Below are positions 8,753 to 18,174 of a stretch of 64,000 nucleotides of DNA, piece by piece. The stretch covers positions 19,267-83,266 of the forward strand of contig JAFMEA010000003.1 in NCBI GenBank assembly GCA_017856985.1, read 5' to 3'. The DNA comes from Planktomarina sp. (GTDB taxonomy: Bacteria > Pseudomonadota > Alphaproteobacteria > Rhodobacterales > Rhodobacteraceae). Position 1 is the first letter of the stretch; every line of letters begins with the position of its first letter. The position numbers and the translations under genes are program-made. The notes under the pieces are model-generated. The model saw only the letters and a program-made list of their open reading frames with translations, made no database searches and had not been told where the DNA came from.

Positions 8753-10120
8753 ATGAAAGACCAATCGCCAAACAGCTGGGAAGCCCGGGCCGATGCCCAC
8801 TCTTTTTACGGTTTCACTGACTTACCTACTATTGAAAAACGTGGCGCTACTGTACTGACCCATGGCACTGGACCATATGTGTTTGACGTACACGGTCAAA
8901 AATTTTTAGATGCAAATTCTGGGTTATGGAATATGGTCGCGGGTTTTGATCACAAAGGCTTAGCGCAAGCCGCAAAAGACCAATATGACCGGTTTCCAGG
9001 CTATCACGCGTTCTTTGGTAGAATGGCAGATCAGACTGTTATCCTATCTGAAAAACTTATTGAGGTGTCGCCATTTGAAACTGGAAAAGTATTTTACACA
9101 AATTCCGGTTCTGAAGCTAACGACACCATGGTAAAAATGCTTTGGTTCCTGCATGGATCTGAAGGCAACCCAACACGTCGAAAAATCATAACAAGAAAGA
9201 ATGCATATCACGGGGTAACTGCTGTTTCAGCCTCAATGACTGGCAAGCCATATAACGCTGTATTTGGACTTCCTCTACCAGAATTTCTTCACCTAACCTG
9301 CCCTCACTACTGGCGCGAGGGACGGGAGGGAGAAAGCGAAGTACAATTCACCGCACGCCTAGCCAAAGAACTTGAAGATATGATCTTATCTGAAGGCCCA
9401 GAGACCATCGCAGGCTTTTTTGCGGAACCAGTTATGGGTGCCGGTGGCGTTATTCCACCCTCAACAGGGTACTTCCAGGCCCTACAGCCAATTCTCCAAA
9501 AATATAATATTCCTATTATTTCCGATGAAGTTATTTGTGGGTTTGGTCGTACTGGTCATACTTGGGGCTGCGAGGCTTACGACTTTATGCCAGATGCTAT
9601 TATCAGCTCAAAAAACCTCACTGCAGGCTATTTCCCAATGGGTGCTGTCGTGCTTGGGCCACAACTTACCGATCGCCTGCAGAAGGCGTCAGAGGCAATC
9701 GAAGAATTTCCACATGGGTTCACAGCCTCAGGTCACCCAGTCGGATCAGCCGTTGCGCTTAAGGCCATTGATGTAATTATGAATGAGGGCTTGGCCGAAA
9801 ATGTGCGTAATTTAACACCATACTTTGAGGCTCATATGGAGCGCTTACTTGAAAACCCTAATATAGGAGAATCGCGTGTTAAGGGCTTTATGGGAGCGTT
9901 GGAAGCTGTCCAAGATAAATCTACTAAAACTCCGTTTTCCGCAAACCTTTCTGTTAGTGAACGAATTGCCAACACCTGCACGGATCATGGATTAATATGC
10001 CGACCTCTGGGTCAGGCAATTGTACTATGTCCTGCATTTATTTTTACGGAGAGCAACCTTGATGAAATGTTTGAAAAATTAGAGATCTCATTAAAACAAG
10101 TCTTTGCAGAGGTGGCTTAG
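8753..10120 (+). CDS. Class III aminotransferase, PLP-dependent (putrescine/beta-alanine--pyruvate type)
   Basis: PLP enzyme of 455 aa, fold type I class III. The Schiff-base lysine lies in SSKNLTAGYFPMGA (about residue 287). The upstream PLP-binding Asp is in IISDEVICGFGRTG, and NSGSEANDTMVK is the cofactor phosphate loop. Such enzymes move an amino group from diamines, omega-amino acids or taurine to pyruvate. The start is an ATG with GGAGA about 8 bases upstream. The 74-bp gap to the oxidoreductase means it may have its own promoter, but it completes the amine-catabolism locus. The substrate cannot be assigned. Confidence 0.9.
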   Translation: MKDQSPNSWEARADAHSFYGFTDLPTIEKRGATVLTHGTGPYVFDVHGQKFLDANSGLWNMVAGFDHKGLAQAAKDQYDRFPGYHAFFGRMADQTVILSEKLIEVSPFETGKVFYTNSGSEANDTMVKMLWFLHGSEGNPTRRKIITRKNAYHGVTAVSASMTGKPYNAVFGLPLPEFLHLTCPHYWREGREGESEVQFTARLAKELEDMILSEGPETIAGFFAEPVMGAGGVIPPSTGYFQALQPILQKYNIPIISDEVICGFGRTGHTWGCEAYDFMPDAIISSKNLTAGYFPMGAVVLGPQLTDRLQKASEAIEEFPHGFTASGHPVGSAVALKAIDVIMNEGLAENVRNLTPYFEAHMERLLENPNIGESRVKGFMGALEAVQDKSTKTPFSANLSVSERIANTCTDHGLICRPLGQAIVLCPAFIFTESNLDEMFEKLEISLKQVFAEVA

Positions 10121-10287
10121 CTTCTTGTGAGAACGATACCCATCTCTATGCAGTAATTTGTAGTATTAAATTTAATCAAAACATAAAAGGATCCAGAAAT
10201 TAACCTGATTGATACAAATGCCAGCGCAGGGTTTGCTAAATTCGAAAAATCCACCAACGGGATAATTGTGGACAGAAAGTTTAATTA

Positions 10288-11361
10288 ATGGTGCGCGATG
10301 GTCCCAAACTTAAATCTCAAAGTAACCATCAAAATGCCTTGGATGCAGACGCTCAATTAAAAACCTTGGGATGGAATAAATATTTCAAAGACCAAGTTAT
10401 GAGCACAGATATATCGGAGACACCCCCAGTTCGCATTACGCAAGTTCACCGAAGCAAGCTGCATGTTGTTGGCGTCAATATAAATCTAAAAATTCCGTCG
10501 TTATACGACGTGGCTGTGGGGGATTGGTTGCTATTGAATCATAAAGATCCACGCTCCAGCAAAGTTTTAAAACGAAAGAGCCTATTAAAACGCCGTGCCG
10601 CGGGACATGACCGGAGGGAACAACTGATTGCAGCAAACCTCGACACTACGTTTATTGTTTCATCTTGCAATGATGACTTCAATCTAGCGCGCCTCGAACG
10701 CTACGTCGCGATGACCCACGAGGCTGGGATAACACCAGTAATTGTACTGACAAAATTTGATTTAAACTCTGATACAACAAATTTTTCTCTGCAGGCATCA
10801 AAAATATCTGAACACGTAACTGTTGTGAACGTCGACGCTCGCAATCCGTCTACCAAAGAACATTTAGCCCCTTGGTGCAAGCTGGGCCAGACAGTAGCCT
10901 TCTTAGGGTCTTCCGGGGTTGGGAAATCAACACTGACGAATACGTTAGCCGGTAACCCATTAATCGATACTCAAGCTGTCCGTGAGGCAGATAACAAAGG
11001 ACGCCACACCACTACCAGTCGCCAGCTTCACATTGTACCGCAGGTATGCGCTGTTATAGACACGCCAGGTATGCGTGAGTTACAATTAACAGATGCCGCA
11101 ACAGGAATAAAAGAAACATTTGTAGACTTACATGAACTCGAACAAAATTGCCGATTTAATGACTGTTCCCATGACCATGAACCAGGCTGTGCCGTCCAAG
11201 CCGCTATTACAAGCGGCATAATTGATGCGATCCGTGTCAACCGTTGGCTAAAGCTGGTGACAGAAGATCAGGAAAATACAAAAATTTTAGCAAAACGCTT
11301 TAGTAAAGAAAATGCCACCAAAGACCAATTTGGTGGCAAACAAAAGTACAAGCAAAAATAA
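10288..11361 (+). CDS. rsgA: Small-subunit ribosome biogenesis GTPase RsgA
   Basis: Circularly permuted GTPase of 357 aa that acts in late 30S subunit maturation. Motif order is diagnostic: G4 LTKFD comes before G1 GSSGVGKST, the switch region RHTTTSRQLH and G3 DTPGMREL. An N-terminal OB-fold part precedes the GTPase, and the C-terminal zinc-binding region reads NCRFNDCSHDHEPGC (Cys/His ligands visible). Length matches the family. It stands alone: 167 bp without clear structure separate it from the aminotransferase, and it converges on a hydrolase gene 26 bp downstream. Confidence 0.93.
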   Translation: MVRDGPKLKSQSNHQNALDADAQLKTLGWNKYFKDQVMSTDISETPPVRITQVHRSKLHVVGVNINLKIPSLYDVAVGDWLLLNHKDPRSSKVLKRKSLLKRRAAGHDRREQLIAANLDTTFIVSSCNDDFNLARLERYVAMTHEAGITPVIVLTKFDLNSDTTNFSLQASKISEHVTVVNVDARNPSTKEHLAPWCKLGQTVAFLGSSGVGKSTLTNTLAGNPLIDTQAVREADNKGRHTTTSRQLHIVPQVCAVIDTPGMRELQLTDAATGIKETFVDLHELEQNCRFNDCSHDHEPGCAVQAAITSGIIDAIRVNRWLKLVTEDQENTKILAKRFSKENATKDQFGGKQKYKQK

Positions 11362-11387
11362 GTTAGACACTTTTGTGCTAAAAAGCC

Positions 11388-12086
11388 TTAAGACTCCAAC
11401 CACGCCCTCAACGCTTCATTGGTGGTGTCGGGTTGTTCTAAAGTCGGTAAGTGGCCAGCATTCTTTATAACTGCAAGCGTTGCTCCTTCAATTAATTCAG
11501 CCATAAACTCATGCTGTTTAGGTAGGCATATCTGATCTTTCTCACCACAAAGTATCAAAGTGGGACATTTTATTCTGCTTAGGAAGGATTGCTGATCCCG
11601 CCTTTTTTGAAGCGCCCGCGATTGCCGTACAAACGCCTCAGAGCCCAATGATACCGCCATATCAATCAATAATTCAAAAATATGTTCTTTGTGCTGGGTC
11701 TCAGTCAAATAATTTAAAGCAATCTCTTCACGCATAATATGTTCTAGCCGGCCAGTACGCGCGGCGATGATCTGCGGCTCACGTTTGGCGGCACGTTCGG
11801 GCGTTTCACAGGTCGGATTTGTATCCATCAGACATAAACGCTTCACCCTATTTGGTGCACGACGTACAACTTCCAACGCCACAATTCCGCCCATAGACAA
11901 ACCACATAAGGCAAATTTATGCGGGGCCATATCCAATATGCTACTCGCAATTTCTTCCACACGCTCTCCGAGGTGCGTTGGCGCCACCATGACCGCACAC
12001 TGGTGAGATAATCCATCAATCTGTGGTGCAAACAATCTTGCATCACACATCATACCTGGCAGGAAGACAATTGGCTCAGAGTTCAT
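11388..12086 (-). CDS. Alpha/beta-fold hydrolase
   Basis: Hydrolase of 232 aa with oxyanion-hole start IVFLPGMMCDARLF, nucleophile elbow CGLSMGGIVAL (Ser), acid CGEKDQI (Asp) and histidine NAGHLPTLEQP, so the triad is complete. I preferred the ATG at 12086 over an in-frame TTG at 12101, because CAGGG lies just before the ATG, though that spacing is short. No partner genes are specific enough to suggest a substrate. It is the first of three unrelated alpha/beta hydrolases within 4 kb on the same strand. Confidence 0.85.
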   Translation of the reverse strand: MNSEPIVFLPGMMCDARLFAPQIDGLSHQCAVMVAPTHLGERVEEIASSILDMAPHKFALCGLSMGGIVALEVVRRAPNRVKRLCLMDTNPTCETPERAAKREPQIIAARTGRLEHIMREEIALNYLTETQHKEHIFELLIDMAVSLGSEAFVRQSRALQKRRDQQSFLSRIKCPTLILCGEKDQICLPKQHEFMAELIEGATLAVIKNAGHLPTLEQPDTTNEALRAWLES

Positions 12087-12261
12087 ACCCTGTTTTGTCA
12101 AGTTTTTAGGTATATGCCAAGGTGAAGAAATCTTTTATTTTCAAAATTATCAGGCATTTAAGCTTTCAGTCTATTAAGTGCAGTAGAGAGGTTTATCCAA
12201 GAAAAAAGATACGCTTGAAAATGCAATATAGGCATCCAGAAGACCATTACTCACTGACACC

Positions 12262-13134
12262 TTAATTTAATCTCAAGTGTTTAAGGCAAAAATCAAGAGT
12301 GAATTGGGTCGCAAGTTTGGTTTGGTTTGGGTTCATAATGTCACCTATCAGCAAGTGTCCTGAAGCGTCGTCACCTTTGTCCATCAGAAGGACTTCCTTG
12401 GGGCCACCCCAACGTTTAAAAAATGATAATATTTTTTTCGGTGAAACAACCTTATCCTCCGAACAGTAAATTAATGCCAACGGGGTAGTGAAAGCTTTTA
12501 TCCTAAGCCTTGCGGCAGCTTGAACCGCCTCCATCATTGTATAAACAGCTTCAATTCCATAGCTCTGAGTCCAATACTTTTCATGAGCCAAACTTCGCGG
12601 CTCAAACCCTCGGCTACGGCCCATCACAAATGGCCCCCAAATCCGAACTTTAGGTAATTGAAGAAGCAAATTTTGTATAGGACGAGCGAGACCAAAATTT
12701 GGAGATACGAATACGCAGGCAGCCACATTAGTTGATTTTTTTTTCAAGCCAGACAACACCAGAGGTGCCCCAGTTGAGCACGCGATAACCACAATACGGT
12801 TCCCTAAAGTACGGCCAATATCAATCGCTTCATCAATGTCAGCGACCCATTGAGCCAAATCAGCCTTGCCCATTGCCTTATTATCCTGCCCGTGCCCAGC
12901 TAAACGTGTAAAAAAAAGGTTGGCTTTCAGGCCAGAGGCAACATCATCTGGAAAGGGTCTTAATTCTTGTGAGGTTGCTGAAAATCCATGAACATAGATG
13001 ACCGATATCTCCGTCTTTTCCTCAGGCTCATTGAACCAAACTACCCTCTTGCGTACCTCAAATTTTAATTCAGGTACCTTAGATTCTGAAGCAGCAAGGC
13101 GTTCAACTAAATTAGAAATGGACGCTAATTTCAC
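12262..13134 (-). CDS. Alpha/beta hydrolase, esterase/lipase-like
   Basis: Protein of 290 aa with an alpha/beta hydrolase core: YVHGFSATSQE (oxyanion region), nucleophile elbow IACSTGAPLVL (Ser in a C-S-T-G context rather than G-x-S-x-G), acid YCSEDKVVS and late histidine ASGHLLIG. It starts 4 bp after the stop of the upstream MFS transporter gene, so the two are almost certainly cotranscribed. The transporter may import a conjugate or ester that this enzyme cleaves, but that is inference. No signal peptide is evident, so it is probably cytoplasmic. Confidence 0.82.
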   Translation of the reverse strand: MKLASISNLVERLAASESKVPELKFEVRKRVVWFNEPEEKTEISVIYVHGFSATSQELRPFPDDVASGLKANLFFTRLAGHGQDNKAMGKADLAQWVADIDEAIDIGRTLGNRIVVIACSTGAPLVLSGLKKKSTNVAACVFVSPNFGLARPIQNLLLQLPKVRIWGPFVMGRSRGFEPRSLAHEKYWTQSYGIEAVYTMMEAVQAAARLRIKAFTTPLALIYCSEDKVVSPKKILSFFKRWGGPKEVLLMDKGDDASGHLLIGDIMNPNQTKLATQFTLDFCLKHLRLN

Positions 13135-13138
13135 CAGT

Positions 13139-14482
13139 TCACCGTAAAGCTTTTGCAGCCATGGGTTTATAGATCAGTATCAGCGCAAAAGCAGCAACTA
13201 CTAAGATAGCCGCTGGGACCAAGGTTATAGACTTGAGTAATGCCGCGATAGCTTCCGGAAGCTGCTCCACTCGGCCCTCAGTAGTTTCACGCCAACCATA
13301 ACTGGCCAAAAAAATAGACAATAATAACGGAGCAAAGGCGTTAGCCACCTTTTGACCAAATAACCAAATTCCTGAAAATGCTCCTTCTATTGCTTCTCCA
13401 CTTTGCAATCGGGTCACATCCATCAAATCCGGATACATAGCCCATGGGATTTGTTGGTAAGAGCCATTTGCCGCACCAGCCAAAACGAACATCCCCGCTA
13501 TCGCTGTTACGTTGACTGAGGGTAAGGCTAGATACAGCGCGTAAAGTAATAATACGTAAAACATTAATCCGAATGCCAAAGCAATTACCTTGCCGAGGAG
13601 TTTACTAGCCCAAACCCATACCGCTTGTGACAAAATAGATCCAACCACAAAGGCTGCAAACATTGTTGCCAAAGTTCCCAGCCCGGCCGTGATACCTGAA
13701 AGTGCAGTCGCGCCATCATCTAAAATCAGATAAATGGCTGCAAACGGCAGACCAGCAGTGATGAGTGCCACGGCAAGTGTCATAACCCCATACAGGATTG
13801 TCAAAACAACAAAAGATTTATTACGTATCACCAAACGCACCATATCAAACGGTGCCAATGAACTAGGGGTTTGAACACGTGGCGCATGACGAGTTACAAA
13901 AACAGAGAGCCAAATTGAGCCAAGTATAAGTGGCGAAACTATTAACGCTGCACTAAAAAACCCTTCGCGGCTATCTCCAGCCAAAACTGGAATTAAGGCG
14001 CCACCAATAAGAATACCGATACTGGCAAAACCCATACGCCATGCCATCATAACAGAGCGTTCACTAGGACTTTCAGTCATTTCACCTGCCGTTGCGCTGT
14101 AGGGTATTGCGACCATGGTAAAGCCAATAGTGGCTACTAAAAAAAATGCGCCCACCCAAACTGCTGCTGCGATTGGGCTAATGCCTAATGGCGCAGCAAA
14201 TAGACCAATAATACCCGCGACCATTATTAACGCACCGATCACAATCCATGGAGCTCGCCGGCCCCAACGGGTATTGGTGCGGTCAGACAGCCACCCCACT
14301 ACAGGATCAGTAAATATGTCAAATACCAAAATAGAAGTTGTCACCATACCCGCCAATGCAATTGGTACACCAAGATAATTTGTCAAAAAAGAAAGAATCA
14401 AGAGCTGTTTTATAATTACAAAAACAACAATTCCCATGTCAGCTAGACCCCAACCCGCCTTTTGAGATATTGATAAAGCCAT
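13139..14482 (-). CDS. MFS transporter, glycoside-pentoside-hexuronide:cation symporter (GPH) family
   Basis: A 447-aa membrane protein with about 12 hydrophobic segments. The GPH signature after helix 2 is plain: DIFTDPVVGWLSDRTNTRWG then RRAPW. Known members carry sugars, glycosides or sulfated compounds with Na+ or H+. I chose the ATG at 14482 because GGAGA sits about nine bases upstream, whereas the earlier TTG (14500) would overlap that ribosome binding site. It shares a transcript with the esterase-like gene 4 bp downstream. The upstream region holds a perfect 10-bp inverted repeat. Confidence 0.88.
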   Translation of the reverse strand: MALSISQKAGWGLADMGIVVFVIIKQLLILSFLTNYLGVPIALAGMVTTSILVFDIFTDPVVGWLSDRTNTRWGRRAPWIVIGALIMVAGIIGLFAAPLGISPIAAAVWVGAFFLVATIGFTMVAIPYSATAGEMTESPSERSVMMAWRMGFASIGILIGGALIPVLAGDSREGFFSAALIVSPLILGSIWLSVFVTRHAPRVQTPSSLAPFDMVRLVIRNKSFVVLTILYGVMTLAVALITAGLPFAAIYLILDDGATALSGITAGLGTLATMFAAFVVGSILSQAVWVWASKLLGKVIALAFGLMFYVLLLYALYLALPSVNVTAIAGMFVLAGAANGSYQQIPWAMYPDLMDVTRLQSGEAIEGAFSGIWLFGQKVANAFAPLLLSIFLASYGWRETTEGRVEQLPEAIAALLKSITLVPAAILVVAAFALILIYKPMAAKALR

Positions 14483-14517
14483 ATTAAAGTTTCTCCACAA
14501 TTCACATTATCAATAAA

Positions 14518-14588
14518 CTAATTGACTAAATTAGCCAAAACATAACTTAAAATCGACCATACCTTTTTCTGATATCGATTTAGTCAAA
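14518..14588. promoter_or_regulatory. Inverted TTGACTAAAT repeats upstream of the GPH transporter
   Basis: TTGACTAAAT at 14522-14531 recurs inverted as ATTTAGTCAA at 14578-14587, a perfect 10-bp match 46 bp apart. The first copy also lies inside a local dyad, CTAATT (14518-14523) with AATTAG (14529-14534). The pair could be an operator for the transporter-esterase unit. No regulator gene is adjacent, and short AT-rich repeats can arise by chance. Confidence 0.3.
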
Positions 14589-14643
14589 ATCTAAATTTTT
14601 CCAATATACTAAAAATAATACTGCCAGAGTTATTTAAGAATAT

Positions 14644-15390
14644 TCAATTTTCAATGATCTCTAAAAGATCTAAAATTGAAGTCTTGACCAGTGATAGAGC
14701 AGCAGGAGTAGAAAACCGATGATCAGCCCCCTTGAGCAGAGTGAGTTGTACATCTGGCCCTTCAAGATGTTGAAATAATTGATTGGCCGTTTTAACCGAG
14801 ACATCGTCATCCTGATCTCCCTGCAACAAGCGCACCGGAATCGATAATTTCAGAGGCTTACGTAACACTAGGTGTAATCTTCCATCCTCAATCAGGCGCT
14901 TAGTTATTGGATAGGGCTCACTGTATTCTGACGGGATCTTTACCACACCATCATCATTTAATTGTTTGCGTGTGTCCTCATTAAAATTTCTCCAAAATCC
15001 GTCCTCAGTAAAATCTGGAGCCGCAGCAATTGTAACGAGGCCAGCGACCCTTTCAGGAACGCGTTGCGCCATGAGGAGTGATATCCAACCACCCATTGAT
15101 GAACCCACTAAAACCTGAGGCCCCTCAGTCAACGTCGTAATTGCAGCCTGAGCATCTTCAGCCCAATCTCCGATACACCCGTCTACAAAGGATCCAGATG
15201 AAGCTCCATGTCCAGAATAATCAAACCTTAGAAATGGCCTTTTTTGCTTTTTGCACCAGGCAGCTAAGTTGAGCGCTTTTGTACCAGCCATGTCGGACAT
15301 GAATCCACCAAGAAAAACTATTCCCGGCCCGTCGCCATTAGATTGCGAAAACGCAAGCTCTCGACCACACTCTGTCAGCAATGATTTCAT
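14644..15390 (-). CDS. Alpha/beta hydrolase (dienelactone hydrolase/BAAT-like serine hydrolase)
   Basis: Hydrolase of 248 aa. Visible motifs are IVFLGGFMSDMAGTKA (oxyanion region), RFDYSGHGASSG, nucleophile elbow VGSSMGGWISLLMA, acid QGDQDDDVS and histidine GADHRFSTP. The LGGFxSDMxGTKA start is typical of a small group of alphaproteobacterial alpha/beta hydrolases. I prefer the ATG at 15390; an in-frame TTG at 15405 has little support. It is transcribed divergently from thrS, with about 220 bp between the two starts. Substrate unknown. Confidence 0.83.
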   Translation of the reverse strand: MKSLLTECGRELAFSQSNGDGPGIVFLGGFMSDMAGTKALNLAAWCKKQKRPFLRFDYSGHGASSGSFVDGCIGDWAEDAQAAITTLTEGPQVLVGSSMGGWISLLMAQRVPERVAGLVTIAAAPDFTEDGFWRNFNEDTRKQLNDDGVVKIPSEYSEPYPITKRLIEDGRLHLVLRKPLKLSIPVRLLQGDQDDDVSVKTANQLFQHLEGPDVQLTLLKGADHRFSTPAALSLVKTSILDLLEIIEN

Positions 15391-15610
15391 AAACAATTTA
15401 TCCAAATTAATTTAAATAATTTGTATCCATTTCTTTGGTATTTTACATCAGTAATAATTGAAGAGGGCATATTAGCTATAAATCCTAATATCTGTGATAT
15501 AATAAAATTTGGATGAGTTGACAGTCAAAATCAAAAGCGGCACACAGAATTATAATAACAACCCGCAATCGGGCGTTTCGTAGGCGCCAAACTGACGAGG
15601 AGAGCCCCAG

Positions 15611-17560
15611 ATGGCCTTAATATCTCTCACACTCCCAGATAGCTCTATTCGCAAATATGAAGCGGGTACTACCGCCGCGCAAGTGGCTGCCGATATATCG
15701 TCTTCCCTTGCCAAAAAAGCTATCTCAGCCACCGTAGGTGGACTTCATTTTGATTTAGCGTGGCCAATAACAGAAGATTGTTCAATCGCGATCCATACGA
15801 TGAAAGATGATTTACAAGCCAGCGAGTTAATTAGACACGATTTGGCGCATGTCATGGCTCGAGCTGTTCAGGAAATTTGGCCAGACGTGCAGGTTACCAT
15901 TGGCCCCGTAATAAAAGATGGCTGGTATTATGATTTTGATCGTAAAGAGCCATTCACACCAGAAGACCTCGCCACAATTGAAAAAAAGATGAAGGATATA
16001 ATTAACAAACGTGATGCAGTACGCACTGAAATATGGGACCGCGACAGCGCAATAAAGTATTATAGTGATGCGGGTGAGATCTATAAAGTAGAACTTATTG
16101 ACGCGATACCAGGAACAGAGCCGCTACGCATGTATTGGCATGGGGACTGGCAAGACCTATGTCGGGGTCCTCACCTTCAACATACCGGTCAATTACCTGC
16201 CGATGCGTTTAAACTAATGAGTGTCGCTGGTGCGTACTGGCGGGGCGATAGTAATCGTCCAATGCTGCAGCGCATTTATGGCGTGGCATTCACAGGAAAA
16301 GAGAAATTGAAGGCGCATCTTATTATGCTTGAGGAGGCCGCAAAACGAGACCATCGAAAGTTGGGTCGTGAGATGGATCTTTATCATATGCAGGAAGAGG
16401 CACCAGGCCAGGTCTTCTGGCATCCAAACGGCTGGACAATTTATACCGAGCTCCAAGATTATATGAGGCGCAAGCAAAGAGCGGGCGGCTATGTTGAGGT
16501 AAATACACCACAAGTTGTAGATCGCAAACTTTGGGTGGCATCCGGCCACTGGGATAAATACCAGGAGAATATGTTCCTTGTTGAAGTGGATGAAGATCAT
16601 GCCCGAGAAAAAGCCATAAATGCTTTAAAGCCAATGAATTGCCCATGCCACGTTCAGATTTTCAATCAAGGCCTCAAATCCTACCGAGATTTGCCCTTAC
16701 GCATGGCAGAATTTGGTAGCTGCGCGAGATACGAGCCCTCAGGTGCTTTACACGGTATAATGCGGGTGCGCGGATTCACCCAAGATGATGGCCATATTTT
16801 TTGCCGTGAAGATCAAATTGAAAAAGAGACTGCAGTATACATAGATTACCTGACTTCAGTTTACAAAGATCTAGGCTTTGAGAATTTTCGTATCAAATTT
16901 AGTGATCGCCCTATTAACAGATCTGGTTCAGACGAAGTGTGGGACCGCGCAGAAAGCGCATTACTAGCGGCGACCCGTAGTGCGGGAATTGAGCCGGAAA
17001 TGAACCCTGGAGAGGGAGCCTTTTACGGCCCAAAACTTGAATTTGTTTTGACTGACGCTATTGGCCGTGAATGGCAGTGTGGTACCCATCAAGTCGATTT
17101 TGTTTTACCTGAGAGACTTGATGCTAGCTTTATTGGCGAGGACGGAAATAAGCATCGCCCCGTGATGCTGCACAGAGCCTGCTTGGGTTCTTTTGAGCGT
17201 TTCATTGGGATATTGATTGAGGAGCATGCTGGAAAGTTACCACTGTGGCTAGCCCCTCGCCAGGTTGTGGTGGCCTCAATCGTTTCAGACGCAGACGACT
17301 ATGTACATAGAGTAGTGGATGTCTTAAATACCGTGGGTATTCGTGCAGAAAGTGACACACGGAATGAAAAAATTAATTATAAAGTTAGGGAACACTCTGT
17401 TGCCAAAGTGCCTGTTATTTTTGCGATTGGAATGAGAGAAGTCGAAGAAAATACCGTTTCCATGCGGCGACTTGGTAGTAAGGAAAGCCAAGTTATGAGC
17501 CTTGAGCAGGTGGTAACTAGTCTGAAGTTAGAGGCAACGCCACCTGACCTAATTAAATAG
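15611..17560 (+). CDS. thrS: Threonine--tRNA ligase
   Basis: Class II synthetase of 649 aa charging tRNA-Thr. Order: TGS domain (1-60), second additional editing domain with [12 protein letters not shown], catalytic core with [10 protein letters not shown] (zinc Cys; the residue before His is Cys where Gly is common), motif 2 [20 protein letters not shown], motif 3 [13 protein letters not shown], then the anticodon-binding domain from about residue 545. Length matches E. coli ThrRS (642). GAGGAG lies about 10 bases before the ATG. No T-box-like leader was recognised. A hairpin with a T tract lies about 100 bp after the stop. Confidence 0.97.
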   Translation: MALISLTLPDSSIRKYEAGTTAAQVAADISSSLAKKAISATVGGLHFDLAWPITEDCSIAIHTMKDDLQASELIRHDLAHVMARAVQEIWPDVQVTIGPVIKDGWYYDFDRKEPFTPEDLATIEKKMKDIINKRDAVRTEIWDRDSAIKYYSDAGEIYKVELIDAIPGTEPLRMYWHGDWQDLCRGPHLQHTGQLPADAFKLMSVAGAYWRGDSNRPMLQRIYGVAFTGKEKLKAHLIMLEEAAKRDHRKLGREMDLYHMQEEAPGQVFWHPNGWTIYTELQDYMRRKQRAGGYVEVNTPQVVDRKLWVASGHWDKYQENMFLVEVDEDHAREKAINALKPMNCPCHVQIFNQGLKSYRDLPLRMAEFGSCARYEPSGALHGIMRVRGFTQDDGHIFCREDQIEKETAVYIDYLTSVYKDLGFENFRIKFSDRPINRSGSDEVWDRAESALLAATRSAGIEPEMNPGEGAFYGPKLEFVLTDAIGREWQCGTHQVDFVLPERLDASFIGEDGNKHRPVMLHRACLGSFERFIGILIEEHAGKLPLWLAPRQVVVASIVSDADDYVHRVVDVLNTVGIRAESDTRNEKINYKVREHSVAKVPVIFAIGMREVEENTVSMRRLGSKESQVMSLEQVVTSLKLEATPPDLIK

Positions 17561-17868
17561 ATTTTCAACAAACTTAAACAACTCAGCAACTAAGATAAAA
17601 ATTTCCAGTATACTTCCCAGAAACCTGAATACGCATGCGTAAAGCTTCAAATTTACATATTTCTGTAGATTTCAAAGATTTTTAGAAATTATTTTTTTTA
17701 GAATTTTCAATCCTAAGTAACATTTTCCTTGATTTTATTCATAATCGGATAATTGTGTAGTTATGGTATATGGAAAATCAATTGAACTTTAAACTTATCG
17801 ATTGATATCAGGGAGCCATGCCACCGGCGAAATGTCCAGTGAGCGAATAAATATTAGGAGAACACGAC
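17561..17868 (+). promoter_or_regulatory. Intergenic region thrS-csp: terminator plus probable cold-shock leader
   Basis: These 308 bp contain no gene I can support. The first part holds the likely thrS terminator (17659-17699). The remainder is AT-rich up to about 17800, then turns GC-richer and structured just before the start codon, around 17810-17850, ending in AGGAGA seven bases before the csp ATG. Long untranslated leaders controlling translation by temperature are known for cspA-type genes. Whether this one folds that way needs structure prediction or comparison with related genomes. Confidence 0.45.
17659..17699 (+). terminator. Probable rho-independent terminator of thrS
   Basis: The arm starting ATTTCT (17659-17664) pairs with AGAAAT (17684-17689). 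The stem continues inward with G-T wobbles and one mismatch, and is followed by TATTTTTTTT. It lies about 100 bp after the thrS stop. The stem is AT-rich, hence weak, but the T tract is convincing. Confidence 0.6.
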
Positions 17869-18078
17869 ATGCCTCAGGGCACAGTAAAATGGTTCAACAC
17901 TGCAAAAGGCTTTGGTTTCATAGAGCCAGAGGGCGGTGGCGACGACGTTTTTGTTCATATCTCAGCCGTTGAGGGCGCAGGTATGACTAGCTTAGCTGAC
18001 AATCAAAAAGTCAATTATGAATTGATTGAGGGTCGCGACGGTCGCCAGATGGCCGGTGATTTAACCAGCGCAGACTAA
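17869..18078 (+). CDS. cspA: Cold-shock-domain protein (CspA family)
   Basis: Single cold-shock domain of 69 aa, binding single-stranded RNA/DNA. RNP1 KGFGFIEP and RNP2 VFVHIS are intact, and the N-terminus [13 protein letters not shown] is canonical. AGGAGA lies seven bases before the ATG. A long upstream region (308 bp to thrS) suggests a regulated leader. It converges with thyX; between them a short GC-rich hairpin (18116-18134, stem interrupted by one T-T mismatch) is visible without a T tract. Which csp paralogue it represents cannot be decided. Confidence 0.95.
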   Translation: MPQGTVKWFNTAKGFGFIEPEGGGDDVFVHISAVEGAGMTSLADNQKVNYELIEGRDGRQMAGDLTSAD

Positions 18079-18174
18079 ATCCGCGCGAAATTTTGAGTAG
18101 ACAGGATCTGCTTTATAGTGGGCAAAGCCCTCTACCGAAAGATTTGACTTCTTAACACTCCCCAAAACAGCTGG

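Noticed and set aside
15518..15556. TTGACA and TATAAT-like words upstream of thrS
   Set aside because: They are separated by about 27 bp, too far for a standard sigma-70 promoter, so I do not call a promoter.
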